Source: Sphingobacterium bovisgrunnientis (GTDB lineage Bacteria; Bacteroidota; Bacteroidia; Sphingobacteriales; Sphingobacteriaceae). Taken from it: DNA of 64,000 bases. The notes below the pieces were generated by a model. It searched no databases, was not told the origin of the DNA, and was given only the letters and a program-made list of their open reading frames with translations. The stretch spans positions 62,001 through 126,000 of the forward strand of contig NZ_WUQY01000005.1 of NCBI RefSeq assembly GCF_009829085.1, given 5' to 3'. Of this stretch, positions 8,599 through 17,141 are shown piece after piece; position 1 is the first letter of the stretch; each line of letters starts with the position of its first letter. A program made the position numbers and the translations under genes.

Positions 8599-9924
8599 AT
8601 GAACGCATTTGAAATACATGGTGGTAAGCCTTTAAAAGGAGAAATTGTTCCTCAAGGTGCAAAAAACGAAGCTTTACAAATTTTGTCAGCAGTATTATTG
8701 ACAGAAGAAAAAATTACAATTAGCAACATCCCAGATATTAAAGATGTCAATAAATTAATCGATTTATTGGGTTCTTTGGGCGTGGTTGTGAATAAATTAA
8801 ATAAGGATACCTACGAGTTCGAAGCGAAAGACATCAATATAGATTATTTTACGTCAGAAGAATTCAAACAAAAGGGTGGAGGTTTACGTGGGTCGATTAT
8901 GATCGTAGGTCCGTTATTGGCACGATTTGGTAAAGCGGCTATTCCAAAACCAGGAGGTGACAAAATTGGTCGTCGTCGTTTGGATACACACTTTTTAGGT
9001 TTCGAAAAATTAGGCGCTAAATTCATTTACGATACAGAAAATGAATTCTTTAACGTAGATGCTTCGCAGCTACAAGGGACATATATTCTATTGGATGAGG
9101 CATCTGTGACAGGTACAGCAAATATCGTCATGGCTGCGGTTTTAGCAAAAGGCACTACAACTATTTATAATGCGGCTTGCGAACCATATTTACAGCAACT
9201 GTGTAAGATGTTAAATCGCATGGGCGCAAAAATTTCTGGTATTGGTTCTAATTTATTGACAGTTGAAGGAGTAGAGCGTCTTGGTGGTACAGAACATAGA
9301 ATGTTACCAGATATGATTGAGATTGGTTCATTCATTGGAATGGCTGCCATGACAGGTTCTGAAATTACAATCAAAGATGTTTGTTTTAAAGAGTTGGGTA
9401 TTATCCCTACCGTATTCCAACGATTAGGAATCAAGATGGAATTGCGTGGCGACGATATTTTTATTCCTGCTCAAGAATCATACGAAATTGATACATTCAT
9501 CGATGGATCTATTTTAACGATTTCTGATTCGCCTTGGCCAGGTTTTACACCAGATTTGTTGAGTATCGTATTGGTAACAGCTATTCAAGCCAAAGGTAAC
9601 GTATTGATACACCAAAAGATGTTTGAAAGTAGATTGTTCTTCGTGGACAAATTAATTGACATGGGTGCGCAGATTATCTTATGTGATCCACACCGCGCTA
9701 CAGTGATTGGTAACAATAAACAAACTAAATTACGTGGTATTCAGATGTCATCTCCAGATATACGTGCAGGTGTATCTTTATTAATCGCGGCCTTATCCGC
9801 AAACGGAAAATCTACTATTTTCAATATTGAGCAGATCGAGCGTGGTTACCAAAATATAGAAGAAAGATTAAAGGCTTTGGGTGCGGATATCAAGCGTGTA
9901 GAAGCGCAACCAATGGGTCATTAA
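8599..9924 (+). CDS. murA: UDP-N-acetylglucosamine 1-carboxyvinyltransferase (MurA), Asp-type
   Basis: A 441-residue cytosolic enzyme that transfers enolpyruvate to UDP-GlcNAc, the first committed step of peptidoglycan synthesis. QGAKNEAL carries the Lys-Asn pair (Lys22, Asn23). The loop that normally reads PGGCxIGxR reads PGGDKIGRR here: Asp121 (codon GAC at 8959) replaces the Cys that fosfomycin alkylates. The remaining core motifs (LDTHFLGFEKLGA, EIGSFIGMAAMTGS, PDIRAGVSLLIAAL) are intact, so the enzyme should be active. In MurA proteins with this substitution, fosfomycin resistance is established; here it is predicted. Confidence 0.93.
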   Translation: MNAFEIHGGKPLKGEIVPQGAKNEALQILSAVLLTEEKITISNIPDIKDVNKLIDLLGSLGVVVNKLNKDTYEFEAKDINIDYFTSEEFKQKGGGLRGSIMIVGPLLARFGKAAIPKPGGDKIGRRRLDTHFLGFEKLGAKFIYDTENEFFNVDASQLQGTYILLDEASVTGTANIVMAAVLAKGTTTIYNAACEPYLQQLCKMLNRMGAKISGIGSNLLTVEGVERLGGTEHRMLPDMIEIGSFIGMAAMTGSEITIKDVCFKELGIIPTVFQRLGIKMELRGDDIFIPAQESYEIDTFIDGSILTISDSPWPGFTPDLLSIVLVTAIQAKGNVLIHQKMFESRLFFVDKLIDMGAQIILCDPHRATVIGNNKQTKLRGIQMSSPDIRAGVSLLIAALSANGKSTIFNIEQIERGYQNIEERLKALGADIKRVEAQPMGH

Positions 9925-9984
9925 AGGAATTGTCTTTTGAATGTTAATTAAATACAAATAACTTTCGCAATGCATGGAGAATTG

Positions 9985-9992
9985 TATTTTTG
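9985..9992 (+). promoter_or_regulatory. -7 promoter element of the YceI lipoprotein gene
   Basis: TATTTTTG matches the Bacteroidetes -7 consensus TAnnTTTG in all fixed positions. A weak -33 candidate (TTTCG at about 9963) lies 18-19 bases upstream. Transcription would start near 10000, giving a leader of about 26 bases before the ATG at 10026. Confidence 0.5.
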
Positions 9993-10025
9993 TACATTAA
10001 CTATTTAAAATTTCTTTTAACAAAC

Positions 10026-10655
10026 ATGAAAAAATTAGTTTTATTTGCAGCTGTAGCTTCATTGGTATTGGCTTCATGTGCTGGTAATCCAGAAGGTAAA
10101 AAAGCAGAAACAACAGATTCAGTAGCTGTAGCGGATTCAGTAGTAGGTACTGCATATACAGTTGATGCTGCTCAATCTCAAGTATTTTGGACAGGTACAA
10201 AAGTAAGTGGTAAACACGAAGGTACTGTTACTATCAAATCGGGTTCTGTTTCAGTAGACAATGGTGCGATCACTGGTGGTAGCTTTGTATTAGACATGAA
10301 TACAATCAACAGTACTGACTTAGAAGGCGAATACAAAGATAAATTAGACGGTCACTTAAAAGCTGATGATTTCTTCGCAGTAGCTACTTTCCCAGAAGCT
10401 TCTTTTGAAATCACTGAAGTGAAAGCTGGTGCGACTGCTACAGATGCAGTTATCTCAGGTAACTTAACTATCAAAGGTATTTCTAAAAATATTACTTTCG
10501 ACGCTAAAGTTGACGAAGTATCTGATACAACTGTAAAAACATCTGCAGACTTCAACATTTTACGTGAAGATTGGGGGGTAACTTATGAAGGTAAAAAAGA
10601 TGATTTAATTTCTAAAGAAATCAACTTCAAAGTAACTATCGTTGCTACTAAATAA
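10026..10655 (+). CDS. YceI-domain lipoprotein
   Basis: A 209-residue envelope lipoprotein. The ATG at 10026 is preferred over an in-frame ATG 36 bases upstream because it begins a clean lipoprotein signal (MKKLVLFAAVASLVLASC; Cys18). A short Thr/Asp/Ala-rich linker leads into a YceI lipocalin-like beta-barrel from about residue 43 (YTVDAAQSQVFWTGTKVSGK) to the end (DLISKEINFKVTIVATK), including the family segment SNLTIKGISKNITF-like GNLTIKGISKNITF. YceI proteins bind long-chain isoprenoid or amide lipids and are often stress-linked; the ligand here is unknown. The upstream promoter fits an abundant single-gene transcript. Confidence 0.88.
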   Translation: MKKLVLFAAVASLVLASCAGNPEGKKAETTDSVAVADSVVGTAYTVDAAQSQVFWTGTKVSGKHEGTVTIKSGSVSVDNGAITGGSFVLDMNTINSTDLEGEYKDKLDGHLKADDFFAVATFPEASFEITEVKAGATATDAVISGNLTIKGISKNITFDAKVDEVSDTTVKTSADFNILREDWGVTYEGKKDDLISKEINFKVTIVATK

Positions 10656-10682
10656 GTAAAACTACTTAAAAAAGTATAATCT

Positions 10683-10719
10683 AAGCGGTCTTTATGCAAA
10701 TATGGACCGCTTATTTTTT
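10683..10719. terminator. Bidirectional terminator between yceI and hxlR genes
   Basis: An 8-bp perfect stem, AAGCGGTC (10683-10690) with GACCGCTT (10705-10712), is followed by a run of T on the plus strand and preceded by A-rich sequence, so it can end both converging transcripts. It overlaps the last codons of the HxlR-type gene. Confidence 0.75.
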
Positions 10720-11076
10720 GTCAAAAAGTGCAACACGATGCTCTTGTCCCCATTGTACAAGCATAGCGATGATTTGCTGTATTTTAGTACCGTAAGTGGT
10801 GATATCGTATCTGACCGTGACAGGTTTGGTATGTAATTCTTCTCTGGTTATGATTTTATTTATCTCTAATATCTTTAATTCAGTAGACAAGACTTTGGCA
10901 GACAAACCCGGTATATCACTTTGAATTTTACTAAAAGTGTTTACTTGATTTTGTCGTGAGATGAGATAATGAATGATTAGCAAAGTCCATTTGCCACCAA
11001 TAATCTCCAAAGTATCTTGAAGAGCTAGTATGTCTGCGGTGCAGCCAGGAGGATCAGAGTGTGGTTTCGTTAGCAT
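10711..11076 (-). CDS. HxlR-family winged-helix transcription regulator
   Basis: A 121-residue DNA-binding protein. The family signature is clear: an N-terminal Cys (Cys12), then LEIIGGKWTLLIIHYL, a recognition helix region IPGLSAKVLSTELKILE, and the wing PVTVRYDITTYG. HxlR proteins often repress a neighbouring redox or electrophile-response gene and sense through the N-terminal Cys; the target here is not evident. It converges with the YceI gene and is followed upstream by the xylan locus, to which it probably does not belong. Confidence 0.88.
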   Translation of the reverse strand: MLTKPHSDPPGCTADILALQDTLEIIGGKWTLLIIHYLISRQNQVNTFSKIQSDIPGLSAKVLSTELKILEINKIITREELHTKPVTVRYDITTYGTKIQQIIAMLVQWGQEHRVALFDKK

Positions 11077-11120
11077 AGTAGTAAATGTACAAAATCACTT
11101 TGAATGCTATGCTCTGTAAT

Positions 11121-11154
11121 AGCAAAATGTGGTCGGGGTAGGACCACATTTGCT
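11121..11154 (-). terminator. Hairpin after the CE6 esterase gene
   Basis: AGCAAAATGTGGTC (11121-11134) pairs with GACCACATTTGCT (11142-11154) with a single one-base bulge and a 7-base loop. It sits just past the stop of the minus-strand esterase gene. There is no long T run on the minus-strand side, so it is a weaker terminator candidate or an mRNA-stabilising hairpin. It marks the edge of the xylan locus. Confidence 0.5.
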
Positions 11155-11157
11155 TAA

Positions 11158-12021
<864 letters not shown>

Positions 12022-12023
12022 TT

Positions 12024-12056
12024 AAAAAAGGGAGGAGATTTAACTTACCTCCCTTT
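12024..12056 (-). terminator. Terminator after the GH10 xylanase gene
   Basis: AAAGGGAGG (12027-12035) and CCTCCCTTT (12048-12056) form a perfect 9-bp stem; on the minus strand it is followed by six T. The same nine-base arms occur after the second GH10 gene (25688-25721), so each of the two paralogous operons ends in the same hairpin. The esterase gene beyond it may receive only read-through transcripts. Confidence 0.75.
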
Positions 12057-12096
12057 CCATGACTGGATAGGTCATTATATTTATCACAATTTATTT

Positions 12097-14268
12097 CTAC
12101 TTCTGTTTTTCCAGAGCTTCTGAAATAGCTTTGTAAGCTGGTTTTCTCACGAATCCTTCCGTCCAGACACCAATAGGTTCGCCTCTTCTCCAGAATGAAT
12201 ACTCATTGTCAGGACTATCTAAAGGACTCCAAACTGTAATACCATATTGTTGTGCTTTAGGAATAATTTCGAAATACTTCTCAAATACGAACTTATACAT
12301 GTCTGCTTGTCTTGCATACATTTCTGCCGTTGCTTGAGGTGTTTTAATGCCACTACCCATACCAATATCTAGCTCTGATACTTTAATTAATTTGCCAGTA
12401 GCAGCTAAAAGTTGGAACATATTTACAATGTTATCTTTATTGGTATTGATATCAATATGCATTTGCGTTCCAATTCCATCAACTTTAGCCCCTTTGCTCT
12501 CCACATATTTGACGTAGGCAATTAAACCTTTACATTTATCGCCACCGCCTTCTAGACCGTAATCGTTAATGAAGAGGATATCATTTGGATTACCATGCTT
12601 GCGCGCAAATTCTATTGCTTTCACTGCATAATCTTTGCCCATATAATCTTGCCAGTAGAATTCATCGGCCGCCATTTCGGCTTTTCCAATTCCTGTTTTT
12701 AGTGCATATTGATCTGGCCAATCCGACATCGGTTCATTAACGACATCCCAAGCTTTTACATAATCTTTAGTGGCTGTCATCATGCCTTCGATAAATTCTT
12801 CAAGAGCATTCGTTATGATTTCTTTTTTCTCTTCAGGTGTTTTTTCAATAACATTACCACCTAAACCGCCAAAGCCTTCACCATCAGCGGAAAGGGCACG
12901 TGATGAATTGTTACCCCATCCAATCCATCCATCAATTCCTGCTTCAAAATCAGAGTTTCCAATAAGATTAGTATTGCTTCCCGCTTTTACCAATTTGACG
13001 TTGTCAATAAATACTGTACCATCATATTGTCCAAAATTCAAAATAAGGCGGTTACGATTATCTGTAGTGGTAAGCTTTAATTCGTATTCCTTGTATTCTG
13101 TAGTCAATGAAATAGATCCAAAAGAATTACCCGAATAGTTTGCTGTTTTTTGTAAATCTGCACCAATCGAACCTGGTTTACTTCCTTTGGCAGCCAAAGT
13201 CAAGATATACTCTGTGTTATTTTCGGTTTCAGCAATATCATAAGCGGATTGTGCTTCCCAAGTGTTCACTACTGATGGGTTAGTCATCTTTAAAGCAAAT
13301 CCTTTTTCAATTGGTGCACTACCTCCGCCACCATCTTCATTATATTTTTCGATTTTAAAATTGTCAAAATAGAAGGTTGTAGCTGTTTTACCCAAATTAA
13401 AAGCTATCGTAGTACAATTTTCTGTTTGATCGGAAATGATAACTTCTTTCTCGAATTTTACCCATTCATTGGTCGTTTTGAATGAACCAAAGAAATCATA
13501 ATGTTTATAAGCGTATGGAACAGTATGCGCTTGAGAACCAAATTCTGCTGGAGCATCGGATTTGGCGTACATCGTGAATTTGTATTTCTCACCCACTTTT
13601 GTGGCTGCAGGAAATTTTATAAACAATTGTACATCCCAATCGTTCGTTCTGACTTCAGCATTTACTAGTTTTAAAGCACGACCTTCACCATCCACACCCT
13701 GCCCATCAGCAGTGAATGAAACAACCGCATTTGTATTAAACTCATAATTGCTATTGTCCGCTGTTTCAAAATTGTTAGATGTAATTGCATCCCAAGTTGG
13801 CCCACCCGATCCAGGAACTTTTATAGGAGCTATTAATTTATTCAGATACGCCGCATTTTGTCCAGAATGCCAAGTCAAGGTATGACCAAATAGGGAAATA
13901 TTATTGTCTTTGAATGTTTGGATCAGCTTTTCGATCCGTGCAAAGTCCATAGTTCCATCGGCTTTAACGATGGAACTATGTTTCATTTCATACCCCATGA
14001 CCATTTCGTTAAAATTGCGATTTACTAGCCTGTACATCACGCCTTTGTTAATATAGTCATCGATATTAAGTGCCACTCCTAATTTAAAATTTGGATTAGC
14101 GTTTTGATCGATATAAGATATCAATGGATCATAGGAATTAATATCTTCTTGTGCGATTATACTCTCGGGTTTTTCTGCAAAATAATCGAGAAACTCGGGT
14201 TTTGCACAAGAGGCAAGTAAGAAACTCACCATTAATCCATAACCTAATTTTGTATGTAATCGTTTCAT
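12097..14268 (-). CDS. GH10 endo-beta-1,4-xylanase with inserted CBM-like domains, lipoprotein
   Basis: A 723-residue surface lipoprotein (LLASC, Cys21) that would cut xylan backbones outside the cell. The GH10 barrel begins near residue 60 (GHTLTWHS at 128-135), is interrupted by roughly residues 155-460, and resumes at TPEEKKEIITNALEEF. The insert contains two beta-sandwich modules of CBM4/22 type (about 155-310 and 320-430; each ends with FYFDNFKIE or VFIDNVKLV). This split GH10 with CBMs inside is known from gut Bacteroidetes xylanases. Acid/base Glu512 (WDVVNEP) and nucleophile Glu632 (VSELDIG) are present, as is His604 (TQMHI), so it should be active. Last gene of the first susC operon, 32 bp after the DUF1735 gene. 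Confidence 0.93.
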   Translation of the reverse strand: MKRLHTKLGYGLMVSFLLASCAKPEFLDYFAEKPESIIAQEDINSYDPLISYIDQNANPNFKLGVALNIDDYINKGVMYRLVNRNFNEMVMGYEMKHSSIVKADGTMDFARIEKLIQTFKDNNISLFGHTLTWHSGQNAAYLNKLIAPIKVPGSGGPTWDAITSNNFETADNSNYEFNTNAVVSFTADGQGVDGEGRALKLVNAEVRTNDWDVQLFIKFPAATKVGEKYKFTMYAKSDAPAEFGSQAHTVPYAYKHYDFFGSFKTTNEWVKFEKEVIISDQTENCTTIAFNLGKTATTFYFDNFKIEKYNEDGGGGSAPIEKGFALKMTNPSVVNTWEAQSAYDIAETENNTEYILTLAAKGSKPGSIGADLQKTANYSGNSFGSISLTTEYKEYELKLTTTDNRNRLILNFGQYDGTVFIDNVKLVKAGSNTNLIGNSDFEAGIDGWIGWGNNSSRALSADGEGFGGLGGNVIEKTPEEKKEIITNALEEFIEGMMTATKDYVKAWDVVNEPMSDWPDQYALKTGIGKAEMAADEFYWQDYMGKDYAVKAIEFARKHGNPNDILFINDYGLEGGGDKCKGLIAYVKYVESKGAKVDGIGTQMHIDINTNKDNIVNMFQLLAATGKLIKVSELDIGMGSGIKTPQATAEMYARQADMYKFVFEKYFEIIPKAQQYGITVWSPLDSPDNEYSFWRRGEPIGVWTEGFVRKPAYKAISEALEKQK

Positions 14269-14300
14269 AATTCTAATTGATTAATAATGTTAGAATATAT

Positions 14301-15335
14301 TTAAGGTTTGGGTACTACGGAGAATGTTTCCATCTTTACACCTCTATCACGCATTACCAAGGTATCTTTTGAAGATACACTCATTTTTGCCATTTCAATC
14401 TGATATTCTAAATATAAGGCATCACGATCTGTATTTCCCCAACTGTTTTTTTCTCCTTTTTTAACAAAACTTCCTCTTCCAGTAGCTGTAACGCCAGATG
14501 AGGCAGAGCTGATAGTACAATTATTATTATTGTCAAATGCTAATAATAAATCAACGTAAATATTCGTTCCATCCTCTTCTTTGAAAATCACCGGAAGTTT
14601 AGCTGACTGACGAGAAACTGTTGCTACGTTTTTAATTTCGTCTTTTTCTACTAATGCATTTCTACGGCTGATAGTTTGATTTAAAGAGGTGTTACCATTT
14701 TTACCAACAATTATGTCTTGTCCTCGTCTGAGGTAATTACCATGCCAGGTATTGACGTATTTAATGGCATAAAAGATATAATCTTTAGGTTGAACTTCCC
14801 AATCATCTTCTACAGCTTTACGACCTAGACTACCTTCTTTTGGGGTACCAGATAATATAGAATCTGCATTTGTCACATTTGTCATACGTAAGGGTAATAC
14901 ATATGTAAGGTCTATTGATTTTGGATCGGCAAAGAATGCATCCGTCAATTGTACCTCTACACCGCCAGACGGTTTACCTTTAGGAATTACCATTTTGTTG
15001 GATGCTATTGTGTAGTAATTCGATGGAAGAGGAATTACATCACCACCTTCAAGTCTGTATTGCAAGTTTTGTGTTAAGGCATTATCAACAACAAAATCTA
15101 TGATTACATCTTGTTTCGTACTATAAACGCCACCCGTTGTTGCCATGACATTGAATTTTCCTTCATTGTCCAATGATGTATCAAAAATATCTTCACCGAA
15201 TGTAATTGTACGTATTGGATATTGGTAAGCAAAGTATACCGTCTGGTATTCGTAATCAGGAAATTCCCAATCTTGATTTTTGCAAGAACTGAATGCCATC
15301 AGTAGCAAAGCGAAAAATATATGTATTCTTTTCAT
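14301..15335 (-). CDS. DUF1735 (BT_3987-like) surface lipoprotein, copy 1
   Basis: A 344-residue lipoprotein (MKRIHIFFALLLMAFSSC, Cys18). The ATG at 15335 is chosen over one eight codons upstream because it starts the signal peptide. The N-terminal domain after the anchor matches DUF1735: DYEYQTVYFAYQYPIRTI, then a beta-rich region, LPLRMTNV, and the closing block ALYLEYQIEMAK. Proteins at this place in xylan loci are the conserved 'hypothetical' between susD and the GH10 gene and are thought to bind glycan at the cell surface. Its paralogue at 27487-28503 shares the order of all these blocks. It lies 17 bp after susD and 32 bp before the xylanase gene. Confidence 0.82.
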   Translation of the reverse strand: MKRIHIFFALLLMAFSSCKNQDWEFPDYEYQTVYFAYQYPIRTITFGEDIFDTSLDNEGKFNVMATTGGVYSTKQDVIIDFVVDNALTQNLQYRLEGGDVIPLPSNYYTIASNKMVIPKGKPSGGVEVQLTDAFFADPKSIDLTYVLPLRMTNVTNADSILSGTPKEGSLGRKAVEDDWEVQPKDYIFYAIKYVNTWHGNYLRRGQDIIVGKNGNTSLNQTISRRNALVEKDEIKNVATVSRQSAKLPVIFKEEDGTNIYVDLLLAFDNNNNCTISSASSGVTATGRGSFVKKGEKNSWGNTDRDALYLEYQIEMAKMSVSSKDTLVMRDRGVKMETFSVVPKP

Positions 15336-15352
15336 AAAATCTAATTTGTATG

Positions 15353-17119
15353 TTACCATCCGTTATTTTGTTGCAGATTATTAAACTTCAAAAGTTCACT
15401 ATATGGTATTGGGCCATATTGCATAAAAGGTTGGAATACTCTATTTTCAACGTCAATAATATTGTATGCAGTACCTGAAATACTCATACCTTTAGCAGCG
15501 ATCGTTAAATTTTCATTCCATCTACGTATATCCCAGAATCTATACCCTTCAAAACATAGTTCCAATCTTCTTTCATTACGAATTAATTGACGCATTTGGT
15601 CTTTGTTATTTTTTATTTGTTCCAAGTACGGATCTCCATTGTTAGTCCCTACACCCGCACGTGTGCGGATAGCTTTGATAATATCATATGCGGAAAAGGT
15701 AAAAGAACCTCGTGCTGTTGGTCCCCAAGCTTCATTAGCAGCTTCGGCGTATGCTAGATAAATATCTGTCATACGTATACGAGGCGTCACATGGTATTGA
15801 CCTGATATTGAAGATGGATTTAAATTGACATCTTGACGCAATAATTTACGCATGTAATATCCTGTACGCGTTGAAGTTTCGACCTTATTCAAACCATCGT
15901 TAGTAGGGCTTGTTGCGGAAGTATTTATTGCTGTATTATTAACTCCTGAAGTAGCACCGTTGATTAAGATGTAATTCTTTAGTCTAGGGTCACGGTTGTC
16001 ATATGGACTGTTTGCATTATAATTACTAGCCGCATCATTTATAGGATAACCATTAGCCATAGGGAAAGCATCTACTAGATTCTGCGTTGGATTTATTCGT
16101 CCACGTCCAAAAAGCGTAGGAGGGAAGTGGTCAGCCTCTAATGAAGAAGAAAGACCGCCTCTGTCTACACGCCATAGAATCTCAGGGATATTCTGCCCTG
16201 TTTCCATTTGATTTACATTTGCAGGTAAGTAAAATAAAGCGCCTTGTGGATCTATTCCAGATACGCCACCCTTCTGTTGGATTACGTTTCCAGCATAATT
16301 TGCCGCTTGTTCCCATTTTGCATTATCACCAGTATTAAATGCTGGGCTGGCAGCCAATAATGCTGCTTTAGCACGAATTGCTTGACTAATGCGTTTGGTC
16401 ATGCGCAATCTAAAATTCTGCCCAAATACATGGTTGTAATCTGTTACATTTGCACCCAATGATTGGTATTTGGATGGTATTTGATTCGCATTTGCAATGT
16501 CTTCAAAGTCCAGGGGAAGGAGTTCTTCTGCCTTATCTAAATCAGAGTAGATCTGCTGCATGCAGTCTTCAAAACTTGCTCTTGGCAAATTAAACTCGGA
16601 GTTCATTGTTTCATAATCTAACACAATAGGGACTCCTAATACTTCTCCGCTGGTAGTTTTACCACCATGAGCCTGTAAGAGATGATACATAAACAAAGCC
16701 CGTAATCCATAAGCTTCTCCTTTCATACGGTCATTGAACATCGAATTAAGCTGTCCAATTTTGGACCAAGTTACTTCATCAACAATCGATAAGAAATTAT
16801 TTATGTACTGGATTGCTGAACGGCTATTTCTCCATTGCTCCAATGGATTATTCATAGCTGTCCACTGACCAGTTGCAATTTTTAAATAATTGCTATTACG
16901 GTCATTTGTTACAGCATCGTCTGTAGCGACATCATTGAACGACCAGCTATTGGTCGGAACGCGGTTATAGCCGTTGAGTAATAATCCCTGTGCATACAAT
17001 GGTCTATCGTATACGGCGTCTATATCTAACATATTTTCAATGGCAGGTGTAAACATATCTTCACAGGACGTGAATGCGATAGTCGATGTAACACCTAATA
17101 TGAATAGTAATTTTTTCAT
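15353..17119 (-). CDS. SusD-like glycan-binding lipoprotein (partner of short SusC, copy 1)
   Basis: A 588-residue outer-membrane lipoprotein. The ATG at 17119 is preferred over an upstream in-frame ATG at 17230 because it begins the lipoprotein signal (MKKLLFILGV, ending FTSC) and the longer form would overlap the preceding susC. SusD/RagB features are the TPR-like helices (MKGEAYGLRALFMYHLLQAH), the NLPRASFEDCMQQIYSDLDKA segment, and the C-terminal RNERRLELCFEGYRFWDIRR. It would form the lid on the short SusC transporter encoded 22 bp upstream and bind xylo-oligosaccharides. Paralogue: 28536-30305. Confidence 0.92.
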   Translation of the reverse strand: MKKLLFILGVTSTIAFTSCEDMFTPAIENMLDIDAVYDRPLYAQGLLLNGYNRVPTNSWSFNDVATDDAVTNDRNSNYLKIATGQWTAMNNPLEQWRNSRSAIQYINNFLSIVDEVTWSKIGQLNSMFNDRMKGEAYGLRALFMYHLLQAHGGKTTSGEVLGVPIVLDYETMNSEFNLPRASFEDCMQQIYSDLDKAEELLPLDFEDIANANQIPSKYQSLGANVTDYNHVFGQNFRLRMTKRISQAIRAKAALLAASPAFNTGDNAKWEQAANYAGNVIQQKGGVSGIDPQGALFYLPANVNQMETGQNIPEILWRVDRGGLSSSLEADHFPPTLFGRGRINPTQNLVDAFPMANGYPINDAASNYNANSPYDNRDPRLKNYILINGATSGVNNTAINTSATSPTNDGLNKVETSTRTGYYMRKLLRQDVNLNPSSISGQYHVTPRIRMTDIYLAYAEAANEAWGPTARGSFTFSAYDIIKAIRTRAGVGTNNGDPYLEQIKNNKDQMRQLIRNERRLELCFEGYRFWDIRRWNENLTIAAKGMSISGTAYNIIDVENRVFQPFMQYGPIPYSELLKFNNLQQNNGW

Positions 17120-17141
17120 GTCTTTTCTATTAGTTATTTCC

